Shown here: piece after piece, positions 11,060 through 21,122 of the stretch | How the letters are laid out: each line of letters starts with the position of its first letter | Numbering within the stretch: the first letter of the stretch is position 1 | Assembly: GCF_019175385.1 (NCBI RefSeq) | Contig: NC_083337.1 | Location: 21,561,885-21,625,884 of the forward strand | Length of the DNA: 64,000 nt | Direction of reading: 5' to 3' | Source: Lycium barbarum | Lineage: Eukaryota > Streptophyta > Magnoliopsida > Solanales > Solanaceae | Translations under genes and position numbers: made by a program | The notes under the pieces: model-generated | The model's input: the letters and a program-made list of their open reading frames with translations, nothing else | Databases searched by the model: none | Told to the model about the DNA's origin: nothing

Positions 11060-11286
11060 TCTAAAGCTTATGAAAAGATGCTATTATGAGATTAATGATC
11101 TTGATGCATGATTTCCTTGGTTGTTATTCACCTCATTATGCTATTTCCTTCGATGTGAGACATGAGGATTATGACTGTTCCATAAGATAATCGGAGGTTA
11201 CCGACCTTACGTCACTCCGATTGAGTTATGACTTTCACTTGAGCTCTTATGCATGCTTCATGTTAAGTATACGATGATTATTACAC

Positions 11287-11490
11287 CGTGTCTATTTGGC
11301 CGGACATGACACCGCTAAGGCGGGCAGCTTATGATTATACTGTGCCTAGATGGCCGGACATGACACCGCTAAGGCGGGCGGCTTATTATTACACCGTGCT
11401 TAGATGGACGGACATGACACTACTATGGCGGGCAACTTATGATTACACCGTGCCTATTTGGCCGGACATGACACCAATAGTGGGCGGAGT
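11287..11490. repeat. minisatellite in LTR C (about 56-bp unit)
   Basis: Three and a half copies of a unit reading ACACCGTGCCTA, TTTGGCCGGACATGACACC, GCTAAGGCGGGC. It sits 180 bp before the LTR C hairpin, the slot that minisatellites of unrelated sequence occupy in D, E and F. Confidence 0.8.
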
Positions 11491-11672
11491 GCGATAGTTA
11501 CCCGGACGCAGGTTAACGATGATGGTATATTTGATATTCATGACATGTGTTTTGTTTAAAAGGTTAAGCAGGCATAATATTCGCTTTAAGAGGCAATTGA
11601 CGTACATGTTATAGCTTTGCCTCATGTTTCATTATTTCTTTATTATGTTAGCATTATTCATGCCTTACATAC

Positions 11673-11693
11673 TCAGTACATTATTCGTACTGA
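11673..11693 (+). promoter_or_regulatory. LTR hairpin TCAGTAC/GTACTGA (LTR C)
   Basis: TCAGTAC, a 7-nt loop, GTACTGA: a perfect 7-bp stem. A TACATAC word precedes it and GACGTCC follows. Counterparts: 15614-15634 and 26443-26463 (E), 24644-24664 (F), a weak one at 7713 (D), and a different perfect 7-bp hairpin at the same place in I (46456-46474). An RNA-level role such as 3'-end formation or dimerisation is a guess. Confidence 0.55.
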
Positions 11694-11894
11694 CGTCCTT
11701 CTTCTTTTTGTAGCCTTGTGGGCTTATCCATGTCTATATGTTTAACTTGGGAGATGTTGGTGATCATTTCATAGTAGGTTTACTTTGAAAATTATGTATG
11801 TTTGAGATGAGTATGATAGTTAGAAGGATATGTGGTGCTCGGTAGTCAGCTCCGGGTACCCGTCATGGCCCCCTAGTCGGGTCGTGACACCAAC

Positions 11895-12234
11895 CACGAA
11901 CCGTTCTTACTTTTCAAGAAAACTGTGTCAATGCCGAATACCTCAACCTCACTATCATTGCCCATTCGTAACATTCCAAAATTACCAGGAGTATAAGAAA
12001 AAAATAATTCCTTCTTTGGCGTGACATGAGAAGTGGCACCCGAATCTACAAACCAGGTAGATTTATCACAAACAAGATTGATATCATTTTTACCACAAGC
12101 AACAAGAAGATCACTTTCAGCAACAACAGCAACACGATTTTCATTATTTCCATCTTTCTTTTACTTTTTCTGCTCTCTCTTAAACTTGTAGCAATGTTTC
12201 TTGATGTGCCCTTTCAAGTGACAATAGTCACATG
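11895..12234 (-). pseudogene. copia A: protease and C-terminal half of zinc knuckle
   Basis: Minus-strand reading gives the last part of a CCHC knuckle (CHLKGHIKKHC), then a Lys/Arg-rich stretch and the aspartic protease motif WFVDSGATSHVT near 12030-12055. The active-site triad D-S-G is intact. The protease cleaves the gag-pol polyprotein. The frame continues to the CCAAC duplication of LTR C and resumes at 4522. The other edge, 12234, is the hAT MITE target duplication. Confidence 0.85.
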
Positions 12235-13289
12235 TAGGGGTGGAAACCGGGCCGGTCGAGTCGGATATGGGCGGGGTCGAAAATGGGTTAGCCAAAAACG
12301 AATCAGTTCTCTGACCCGCCCATATTTAATACGGATAAAATATGGGTTACTCAACGGATAATATGGATATTCATATTATCCAAAGCTACTTCAAAGATGT
12401 TGGCTTCATGTAGCTAATATGGAGAAGTTTAAATTACATTTTTGTCCACAAATCCAATCCCTAGCACATAGTTACGCCTAAACATTTGCGGGAAAAATAG
12501 AACTTAAATTTTTCAATGACACGACCTCTAAGAAATTTTGTATCATAAAATACCCACCTAAGTCCCACCATTCCTCCCCTTCCAAACTTGTAAAAACAAA
12601 AAAAATAAAAAAATCTTTAAAAATCTTTTAATTTTTTTAGGGTGGTGGGGTATGGGTCGAGGGGTTTGGGGAGGGGGTGAGTTGGGGGAAGGGGGTGTAC
12701 AAAACCAAAAAAAAAACTTTTAAATTTTTTTATTTTTTTGTAGGGGTGGTTGGAGGGGGGGGGGGGTCGCAGGGCGTGGGAGGTGTAAAATACAAAAAAA
12801 AAAAAAAGTTCAAAAACTTTTTGAAAAAAAAATAATTCTTTGTTTAGGGGTGGTGGGTTGGGGTGGGGGTTGGGGGGTGGGTAGTGTAGAAAACCAAAAA
12901 CAATATTGGAAACTTTAAGAAATTGGAGGGGGTTGGGGGTGAGTTGGGTAGTGATGGGGGTGTGGGTGAAATGGTTAGGGGGTGGGTTGGGTGGTGGTGG
13001 GGTGATTGGTGAAACGTCAAATGTGGACCTTGTTTTTCCTAATTTTATTAGGGAAGTTATTTTCGACATTGTTAACGAACTTATTTTTCTAAAGAAAATA
13101 TTTTCCAAAATTTTTAAACAAACAAATATGAGAAAATTGACATACCGAACTCACCTTATATGTTGTGAGTTTTACCCATTAATTTACCCATATTTTAAGT
13201 AGATAATATGGGTTGACTCATATTGGATCCATTTTAAATGGGTTGGATCGGGCGAATAACCATATTTTTTACCCATTTTGCCACCCCTA
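12235..13289. mobile_element. hAT-type MITE with G-rich interior
   Basis: Terminal inverted repeats TAGGGGTGGAAA (left) and TAGGGGTGGCAAA (right, reversed) flank 1055 bp. The 8-bp flanks 12227-12234 (GTCACATG) and 13290-13297 (TTCACATG) match at 7 of 8 positions, the hAT size. Subterminal ATATGGGTT and ATGGGTTGGATCGGG words are common in plant hAT MITEs. There is no transposase ORF; the 163-aa Pro-rich minus ORF inside is a translation of G tracts. It interrupts the zinc knuckle of copia A between its two cysteines. Confidence 0.85.
12636..13010 (+). repeat. G-tract array inside the MITE
   Basis: Four G-rich modules (about 12640-12700, 12741-12785, 12846-12890, 12926-13006) alternate with A/T tracts. 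Each module has four or more runs of three to six G within about 30 bases, for instance 12657-12695. All G runs are on the plus strand. They fit the usual G-quadruplex pattern. Confidence 0.75.
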
Positions 13290-13297
13290 TTCACATG

Positions 13298-13886
13298 TAA
13301 GATTCTTGTACCTGGAGGATCTTGACTTGCTTCTACTTTTGCTTCTGTCATTTTGACCTCTAAAATTGCTTCTTCCCCTGTCTTCAGTAACCAAAACATT
13401 GGAGTGTGAAGTTGAAAAGGACGAAGCTTGAGATCTTCTTCTCATCTCTTCAGTCAAAACACCACTCTTAGCATATTCCATAGTTACACCATACTGGCAG
13501 CAGAATTAGTCAAAGAAACTCGAAGAATTTCCCAAGAGTCTGGCAGAGTATTAAGTAGCCAAAGTCCTTGTATTTCTTCATCAAAGTTGACACCCATTCC
13601 AGACAGCTGATCAAGGACACCCTGAAAATCATTGATATGATTAGAAATAGGACTGCCCTCTTTGCATATAATATTTATCAATTGTTTCAGTAGGAACAAC
13701 TTATTATTGCCAGTCTTCGAAGCATGGAGTGTCTCGAGCTTTTCCCACAAACTTTTGGCATTTGTCTCATTCACAATATGATTTCGAACATTATCTTCAA
13801 CCCATTTCCTAATATAGCCACAAACCTGTATGTGCTCAAATTCCCAATCCCCATCTTCAATAGACTCGGGTTTAGTAGAAGCAAAC
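13298..13886 (-). pseudogene. copia A: gag middle part (UBN2-like) and first half of zinc knuckle
   Basis: The minus strand encodes a UBN2/retrotran_gag stretch: AKSLWEKLETLHASKT, then LLKQLINIICKEG and WLLNTLPDSWE, followed by a Ser/Arg-rich linker and the first cysteine of a CCHC knuckle. Gag forms the virus-like particle and binds the RNA. A frameshift or stop near 13484 separates the two readings. The 5' side ends at 13886, where element E is inserted (flank CAAAC); the N-terminus resumes at 26997. Confidence 0.85.
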
Positions 13887-14131
13887 TGTTACACCTCAAA
13901 AATTTTCGAGTCGTGTGCGATGTGAGTAAACTAATGTAAGCTCAGAGAGGTCATGGAACCCTTATGAGGTTAATGAATACTCTTAACAAGTGTTAAGCAA
14001 GTGTCTAAAGGTTCTGGGATCAAGTGAAATCGAAGAAAATAAGTTTGTCGAACATTTGACAAAATTTTGGATAGAAATTTTTGGTCAACTTCAGATAGGT
14101 ATATCTCCGAGTATATCAGGTGTTTCAAGAG

Positions 14132-14195
14132 CCTAAAATGAAGTTCGTCGAGTCTAGTTTCCAACGCAACAAACCGTTCGTCGATACGACATCGG
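14132..14195 (+). promoter_or_regulatory. U3 block shared between E and D
   Basis: About 64 bp running from GCCTAAAAT through TCTAGTTTCC and CAACAAACCG to GATACGACATCG. The same block is in D at 6160-6223 and about 9075-9137, and with more changes in the E 3' LTR. Flanks on both sides differ between D and E. It ends about 125 bp upstream of the TATA-like box in each case, so it may be an enhancer or transcription-factor site (inference). Confidence 0.5.
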
Positions 14196-14318
14196 AGTAG
14201 GGAGTTATGGGCATTTTAAAACGGACTGCTAGATGCCCGCGAACCTACGCGAAAATTCTAGAAACCTCTTAAAAAGTCCACTAATTTCGGCCCACCAGCC
14301 AAACCCGAATTGGACTAC

Positions 14319-14326
14319 TATATATA
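14319..14326 (+). promoter_or_regulatory. TATA box of element E
   Basis: TATATATA followed by CCCC and a pyrimidine-rich stretch (ATTTCTCACC, then TCTCATCTCC). It lies 430 bp into the LTR; a donor-like AAG|GTATGT follows 283 bp later. The 3' LTR carries TATACATA at the corresponding place near 21799. Confidence 0.6.
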
Positions 14327-15050
14327 CCCCTTTAAGTCATCTAAATCACCTAATTTCTCACCATTTCTCATCTCCACATTTCTCTAGAGCCTTCCACACT
14401 TATCTCCTCATTATAAGAGAGTTATTGAGAATTCTTAAAGGTTCTACAACATTCCACAACCTTCCATACCATTGAAAGAGAAGATCAAACATCAAAACCT
14501 TAAGATAATCTATAGAAGATGATTATTCTTGCTTCTCTTCAATGTTGTGATAAACTTGAGCTTGGGAGAAGTTGAGTGAGGTGAAGTTCTTCCATTATAA
14601 GGTATGTTCCTCATGTTATCTATATGATTGAGTTGGTTTAAAGGTTTAATAGCTCTTGAAAAGGAAAAAAATCAAAGTGGAGAAGTCACAGAGTGTTGAA
14701 TTGAAGATGATGACTATGGGAAGAATTTGAAAGGAGATTTTGGATTAATTTGAGATTAAATTGAAGATAATTCTTTGATTATGGTATTGTGGATATTGTT
14801 ATGGTTGGTTGAGAAATTGGGAAAAACATCGTGTGGGATGTTTTATGGAGTATATTGGTGTCGATGATGATGTTGTTAACATTAGGGTTGCTATTGTTGT
14901 TGTTTTGTTGGTATTGTGATTTCGGTCTAGGAATATAAATAGGAGAGATACTGCCCGAATTTCGGTAACTTTTAAAAGGAATTAATTTGAAGGCTTGAGA
15001 CACGCATATGACGATAGGCCTAACAATAGTATAAATTTTTTTGAACGTAG

Positions 15051-15106
15051 ATTTACGAGCTTGGGAGGACAAGCGTTAAGTAGTTAAAGTTAAGGCGACC
15101 GAAAAG
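15051..15106 (+). other. mini-exon-like block in E 5' LTR (56 nt)
   Basis: A T-rich tract ending GAACGTAG precedes it and AAAAG|GTATGTTAAGGC follows. Upstream, donor-like GTATGT at 14602 gives a first possible intron of about 450 nt. Downstream, GCCCGTAG|GT at 15690 gives a second of about 580 nt. The 3' LTR has the same block as 55 nt at 25675-25729. Confidence 0.45.
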
Positions 15107-15306
15107 GTATGTTAAGGCTATCCTTTCTTTCATTTTGGCATGATCCTATGATATGAATGTACAAATGAGCATATGAGCTTCCATATTACCCTACTCTTGG
15201 AAGCGTTAGGAGTACTTCAGTATTTGATGATCCTGTACCCCTGTTATGATATTCCTTCTGTTCATGGGTCTTGAGATTTCACGTTTTAGTGATGTTAGCT
15301 CATTTT

Positions 15307-15486
15307 TCATATATATATAAGGTACATTGACAGGGGATGACGATGTGGCTTATGTTGTGGCATTCATGTATATATATAAGGCACATTTGATAGGGGGTGA
15401 TGATGTGGCTTATGTTGTGGCGCTCATGTACATATATAAGGCACATTTGATAGGGGGTGACGATGTGGCCTATGTAGTGGCATTCC
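15307..15486. repeat. 60-bp minisatellite, three units, E 5' LTR
   Basis: Three units of TATATAAGGCACATTTGA plus GGGGGTGACGATGTGGC plus TATGTTGTGGC. As 60 is a multiple of three it yields a repetitive ORF, which I do not regard as a gene. The 3' LTR has five units at about 26020-26300, two of them shortened. Confidence 0.85.
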
Positions 15487-15969
15487 TATATATATATATA
15501 TATATGTTTCCTGATATGCAGTCATACAGATTCATTAAGGTTCACATACTCATTGCATGTCCCAGATGTTTTTCCATGATTTTATATACATGTTGATCTT
15601 ATGACTTACATACTCAGTACATTATCCGTACCGATTCTCCTACTGCTGGGGGGGGGGGGGGGGGGAGGGGGGCTGCGTTCATGCCCGTAGGTTCAGATAA
15701 ACAGAGAGGCAGTTTAGCTTAGCAGGACTTCCACCCAGCAGTAGCCAGTGCGCTCCACTTGGTTCGGGACTGCAGTTCATTTTCATATGCTGCTTTGACT
15801 TTTGTATATGGGAATGACGAGAGTCTTGTCCCGTCCTCTCTACAGCTTGTACTCCATTAGAGGTCTGTAGACAATTATACATAGTTGGGATGTTATATAG
15901 CCATGAGGACTCTTATTTTGTTGCACCGCATGTTTAGCGACCTAGTCAGCTTGCACTGTTATTTTTAGC

Positions 15970-16006
<37 letters not shown>

Positions 16007-16184
16007 TGGTTGCGAGTTCTTGATACAGAGTCATGATGTCGTTCTTTCAAGTCAGTATAGTTCTGTTATAAGTTATATATGGGCCACCCTATTATTCAGT
16101 AAGCCCCAGGTACGAGTAGATTGGTGCTTGGTCATTTGAGGTCTGGCGCTCGACACGACTCATCGATTTGGGCCGTGACAGAAG

Positions 16185-16196
16185 TGCTATCAGAGC
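16185..16196 (+). other. primer binding site of element E
   Basis: TGCTATCAGAGC, one mismatch from the initiator Met-tRNA complement, four bases after the LTR end. Confidence 0.8.
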
Positions 16197-16382
16197 AGTT
16201 CCGTCCTAGGGTTATCTATAGACCGTGTCTAATAGAGTCTTGTCTATGGGTGTGTTGTGCACTACACTTATAAACAGGAGGCTACAGGACATTTAGGAAA
16301 TTGTTATTCTTTCTCTCTTAAATCGTGCAATAGAGTTGTGTGTTAAGAGTTCTCCTTCTAATAATTTGTTCTGATTTCCGCG

Positions 16383-17560
16383 ATGCCTCGCAAGAAGGTT
16401 ACAGCTGCACAGAAGGGTAAGAGAGTGGCTGGTGAGGCCACTAGCCATACTCAGCGGGCTACCAGAGCTCGGGGCGAGTCTCAGAGTGAGAGCCCGTCTT
16501 AGACTTCACATACCCCACCTCCAGCACCTGCCTCAGTGCCCCCAGTTCCTCAGACAGATGCACCGGGCTAGGATGTACGGGATGCTGTACGGCTATTGAC
16601 CAGATTGGTAGCCGCTCAGGGTCAGCGGCAGGGAGTTGGCGTTGACCAGGCAGACCGAGCTGGTAGTGCGAGGGTTAAGACTTTCCTCGAGTTAGATCCT
16701 CCAGGGTTCTCCGTGTTAAAGCAAAATATGGACCCTCAAGACTTTATTGATAGTATGCAGAGGACCTTGAGGGTTATGCACGTTGATGAGGTCGAGTTTG
16801 TGGAGTTGGCTTCTTATCGGCTCCGTGATATTGCAGTGCAATGGTATCAAACATGGGAGCTGTCTAGGGGAGAGAATTCCCCTCCAGCCGTTTGGCGAGA
16901 GTGTTCGGATGCTTTTATTGGCCATTATTTACCACCAGAAGTCCGACGGGCCCGAGAAGATAGGTTCTTATGTATTGAGCAGGGCAATATGAGTATTCAG
17001 GAGTATAGTGTATACTTTGACTCATTTGCTAGATATGCCCCAGCTATGGTAGCTGAGATGGATGATCGAGTTCATCGTTTCATGGCTGGTCTTGGGCCAT
17101 ATTTGATCGATGAGTGTACGACAGGCGCGTTGCAGCCGGGTATGGATATTTCCCGTATAAAGGCTTATGCACAGAATTCGAAAGATCGTAAGCGTCAGCG
17201 GAGGATAGAGCATGAGCGTGACCGGGTCCGTGATAAGAGGGCTAGATCTTTAGATATTTCTTGCGAGTTCAGAGAAAGGCAGAGACAACAACACTCCCGG
17301 TACCTATTTTATTCAGCAGGGAGTGCACCTCCACGGTTTTCAAGTCCGAGATTTGATCGGCCTTCTTATTCCCGAGCAGATTAGAGTTCTAGAGCTTTTG
17401 GTTCTCAGTATCGATAGGAGTCCGGACAGATGAGGCCACCATTTCCACGGTGTGCCCAGTATGGTAGGCAACATGCCGGACAGTGTTGATTGGGATCAAA
17501 TGCCTATTATTCTTGTGGCCGACTAGGTCATATGATGAGAAACTGTCCGTTAGGAGGTGG
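16383..17560 (+). pseudogene. element E gag (broken)
   Basis: The ATG at 16383 opens a basic N-terminus (MPRKKVTAAQKGKR). In-frame stops follow at about 16501 and 16570, then an open stretch with a Retrotrans_gag core: DPQDFIDSMQRTLRVM, SYRLRDIAVQWYQTW, FIGHYLPP and YSVYFDSFARYAP (about 16735-17040). A stop at 17384 precedes the zinc knuckle, read as YYSCGRLGHMMRNCP at about 17505-17548. The first cysteine of the CX2CX4HX4C motif reads as tyrosine, a G-to-A change. Gag would package element RNA in virus-like particles; this copy cannot. Gag and pol appear to form one polyprotein frame, as in other chromoviruses. Confidence 0.88.
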
Positions 17561-19840
17561 TGTAGGTATTATTCAGCCTACAGGGTCCGTAGCTAGTTCT
17601 TCTTCTTTGGTACGCCCTTTAGGGCAAGGTTCTCAGACATCAGCAGGACGTCGTAGAGGGATAGGTGGAGCATCTAGCTCGAGCAGTCCTCCGAACCGCA
17701 CCTATGTATTAGCTGGTAGACAAGATCGTGAGTCATCTCCTGAAGTTGTTATAGGTACATTATCAGTTTCCTCCTATGATATATACACACTAGTTGACCT
17801 CGAATCTACTTTGTCATAAATTTCTCCGTTTGTTGCCGGTAAATTTGGGATAGAGCCTGAGTGGATTAGACCTTTTGAGGTGTCTACACCAGTTGGTGAC
17901 CCAGTCATAGCTAGGCGAGTATATCAAGGTTGTGTAGTCATAGTGTGTAATCGTCATACCATAGCAGATTTAATTGAGTTAGATATGATCGATTTTGATG
18001 TCATTATGGGTATGGATTGGTTAGTTTCCTGCTATGCTAATGTTGATTGTAGAACGATGGTGGTCCGGTTTCAGTTTCCAGGAGAACCAGTTTTAGAGTT
18101 GAAGGGTAGTGCTGCTTCATCGAGGGGTAGGTTTATTTCCTACCTTAAACCAAGCAAGATGATCAGGAAAGGGTATGTCTATCACCTGGTTCGGGTTCAG
18201 AATGTACAAGTAGAGTCACTGACCCTTCAGTCTGTTCCTGTGGTTAATGAATTCCCAGAGGTGTTTCCAGATGAGCTTCTAGGCATTTCGCCGGAGCGGG
18301 AGATTGATTTTACTATTGATCTATTACCAGATACTCAGCCAATATCCATTCCTCCTTATAGAATGGCACCTGCCAAGTTGAAGGAATTGAAGGAGCAACT
18401 GAGGGATTTACTTGAGAAGGGCTTTATTAGGCCCAGTACATCACCGTGGGGAGCAGCAGTATTAGATGTAAAAAAGAAATATGGCTCCTTGCGAATGTGT
18501 ATTGATTATAGGCAATTGAATAAGGTGACTATAAAGAATAAGTATCCACTTCCAAGGATTAATGACTTATTTGATCAGTTACAGGAGGCCAAGCATTTTT
18601 CAAAGATAAACTTGAGATCGGGGTATCATCAGGTTAGGGTGAATGAGAATGACATTCCGAAGACGACTTTCAGGACAAGATATGGGCACTACGAGTTTCG
18701 TGTCATGCATTCGGGTTAACTAATGCTCCAGCTGTATTTATGGACCTGATGAACCGTGTGTTCAGACTCTTTCTAGATTTGTTCGTGATTGTATTTATAG
18801 ATGATATTCTTGTTTATTCATCGTCGTAGGCTGAGCATGCAGATCATCTACGCGCAGTGCTTAGAGTTCTTCGGGATAAAGAGTTATATGCGAAGTTTTC
18901 AAAGTGCGATTTCTGGTTGAACTCTGTTGCTTTTCTTGGTCACATTATTTCAGATAAGGGCATCAGAGTTGATACTCAAAAGATTGAGGCTGTAAGGAAT
19001 TGGCCAAGACCCACGACCCCAACAGAGATACATAGTTTCTTGGGTCTGGCAGGATATTATAGAAGGTTCATGGAAGGATTTTCTTCTCTTTCAGGCCCGT
19101 TGACTAAGCTGACTCAGAAATCAACTAAGTTTCAGTGGACGGATGCGTGTGAGTGATGTTTCTAGATATTAAAGGACAAGTTGACCTTAGCACCTGTCTT
19201 GACTCTTCCAGAGGGAACATATGGCTATGTGGTATGTTGTGATGCTTCAGGTATTGGATTGGGTTATGTATTAATGCAACACGGTAAGGTTATTGCTTAT
19301 GCTTCTAGATAGCTGAGGAAGCACAAGAAGAACTATCCAACTCATGATCTTGAGTTAGCTGCGGTGATCCATGCTTTGAAAATGTGGCGGCACTGCTTAT
19401 ATGGTGTTTATGTTGATGTCTATACCAACCATAAGAGTCTTTAGTACATCCTTAAGCAGAAGGACTTGAATTTACGTCAGAGGCGATGTCGATATCCTGT
19501 ACCATCTGGGAAAGGCTAATGTAGTAGCTGATGCTCAATCGTAACTCCATGGGTAGCCTATCTTATATGCAGCCAGAGAAAAGGGAGATAGTCTACGAAG
19601 TTTGTCAGTTAGCTAGCCTCAGAGTTCGGTTGTTAGACTCAGGTGATACAAGAGTTACAGTTCAAGATACAGTGATGTCATCTTTGGTAGCTGAGATAAA
19701 GGAGCGTCAGTATGAAGATCCTATCTTAGTTCATTATCGGGATACAGCTTCTCAAAAAGAAATGACACCTTTCGTGATCACAGGAGATGGAATACTCAGG
19801 CATCGAGGTAGATTATGCGTTTCTAAGGTTGCAGGCCTCC
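17561..19840 (+). pseudogene. element E pol: protease, reverse transcriptase, RNase H (broken)
   Basis: Protease: catalytic Asp kept but the motif reads LVDLESTLS, with Glu in place of the Gly after the Asp (near 17795), then a stop; [10 protein letters not shown] follows at about 18001. [15 protein letters not shown] at 18487-18525 and the polymerase centre FIDDILVYS at about 18794-18820, which is intact. One base is missing in the VMPFG region near 18708, shifting the frame. RNase H: CDASGIGLG, VIAYASR, then Gln codons read as stops (near 19309 and 19441). Beyond 19480 a short deletion removes the WLELLKDYD region before the connection domain. Order and motifs are Ty3-type. Confidence 0.9.
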
Positions 19841-21122
19841 GTTAGCAAGTTATGGGGGAAGCCCAATATTCTCGCTATTCTATTCACCCAGGCACAACAA
19901 AAATGTTCCATGATCTCAAGGAAGTTTATTGGTGGGATGGTATAAAGGACATAGCGGAGTTTATCGCTCAGTGTCCAAATTGTCACCAAGTTAAGATAGA
20001 GCACCAGAAGGCCGGCGGGTTATTGTAGGCTATTAAGATACCGACATGGAAGTGAGAGGTAATTAATATGGATTTTATTACAGATTTTCCCCATACTCGA
20101 CATAAGTATGACTCAATATGGGTTGTAGTTGATAGACTCACAAAGTCAGCCAACTTCTCACCCGTCAGGACTACCTATTCAGCTGAAGATTATGCAGAGC
20201 TTTATCTTAAGGAAATTGTACGACTTCATGGTGTCCCTTCAGCCATTATTTCAGATAGAGGGGCGCAGTTCACAGCTAACTTCTGGAAATCTTTCCAGAA
20301 AAGGTTAGGGACTCAAGTGAGTCTTAGTATCGCCTATCACCCCAAACAGATGGGCAAGCTGAGCGTACTATGTAGACACTTAAGGATATGTTGAGAGCCT
20401 GTGTGATTGATTTTCGAGGGAGTTGGGATGAGCATTTTCCACTCGTTAAGTTTGCATATAATAATAGCTACCATTCCAGTATTCAGATGGCTCCTTATGA
20501 AGCTTTATATGGGCGGAGATGTAGGTCACCCATAGGATGGTTTGATGTTGGAGAAAATCAGCTAGTAGGCCCAGACTGTATTAAGCAAGCGGTTGAGAAA
20601 GTCAAAGTGATTTAAGAAAGATTATTAGCGGCGCAGAGTTGGCAGAAATCCTATGCAGATAATCGGCGGTGTAAGCTAAAGTTTGAGGTAGGCGATTGGG
20701 TTTTCATAAAGATCTCTCTTATGAAGGGAGTGATGAGATTTGGCATGAAGGGTAAGTTGAGCCCTTGATACATTGGGTCATATCGAATTACTTGTATAGT
20801 GGGTAAGGTAGCATATGAGCTAGAGCTACCTTCTGATCTAGAGTTTGTACATCCAGTGTTCCATGTGTCCTTGCTCCGTAAGTGCATAGGGGATCCCTCA
20901 AGAGTCGTACTAGTAGATGATATCCAGGTGACTAAACAATTATCGTATGAGGAAGTCCCTATGGCTATATTAGATAGGCAAGTCCGCCGGCTACGAACCA
21001 AGGATATGGTTTATGTTAAAGTACTCTGGAGAAATAATAATGTCGAGGAGATGACTTGGGAGGCAGAAAAGGAGATGAAGACTAAGTACCCGCAATTGTT
21101 TCCGCTGTCCCAGGAGGCCTAG
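19841..21122 (+). pseudogene. element E pol: integrase and chromodomain (broken)
   Basis: The zinc-binding region has SIHPGTTKMFHDLK and CPNCHQVK. Catalytic residues: MDFITDF (first Asp, near 20071) and IISDRGAQFTA (second Asp, near 20251). The third residue, Glu, is in GQAER but only in the next frame because one base is missing near 20345. A GPY/F-like region with a PVFHVS motif follows. It ends in a chromodomain at about 20945-21110 (EEVPMAILDRQVRRL, then VLWRNNNVEEMTWEAE), stop at 21120. In this clade the chromodomain guides integration to heterochromatin (known for chromoviruses). At least three Gln or Trp codons read as stops. Confidence 0.9.

Larger units (their letters stand above)
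4523..11889 (+). mobile_element. solo LTR C (Ty3-type), split by element D
   Basis: It starts TGTTACACCTC and ends GTCGTGACA. The 5-bp flanks 4518-4522 and 11890-11894 are both CCAAC, a perfect target duplication within the copia pol. No primer site or coding region belongs to it, so it is a solo LTR left by recombination between two LTRs. Its own length is about 2.2 kb once element D (5912-11059 plus a 5-bp duplication) is removed. It contains a TATA box, two donor-like sites, a minisatellite and a hairpin, listed separately. Confidence 0.9.
13887..16180 (+). repeat. 5' LTR of element E
   Basis: 2294 bp from TGTTACACCTC to GGGCCGTGACA. In order: U3 block shared with D (14132-14195), TATA box 14319-14326, donor-like GTATGT at 14602, GCTGCC-type palindrome block near 14951, mini-exon-like block 15051-15106, 60-bp minisatellite 15307-15486, hairpin 15614-15634, a G run at 15649-15671, acceptor-like CCGTAG|GT at 15690, and a TA run at 15976-16002. 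Confidence 0.92.

Noticed and set aside
12617..13108. 163-codon Pro-rich minus ORF
   Set aside because: It is the complement of the G-tract array in the MITE, with no homologous domain.
15327..15596. 89-codon ORF with repeated DDVAYVVAF units
   Set aside because: It results from a 60-bp minisatellite whose unit is a multiple of three. The 3' LTR version is broken.
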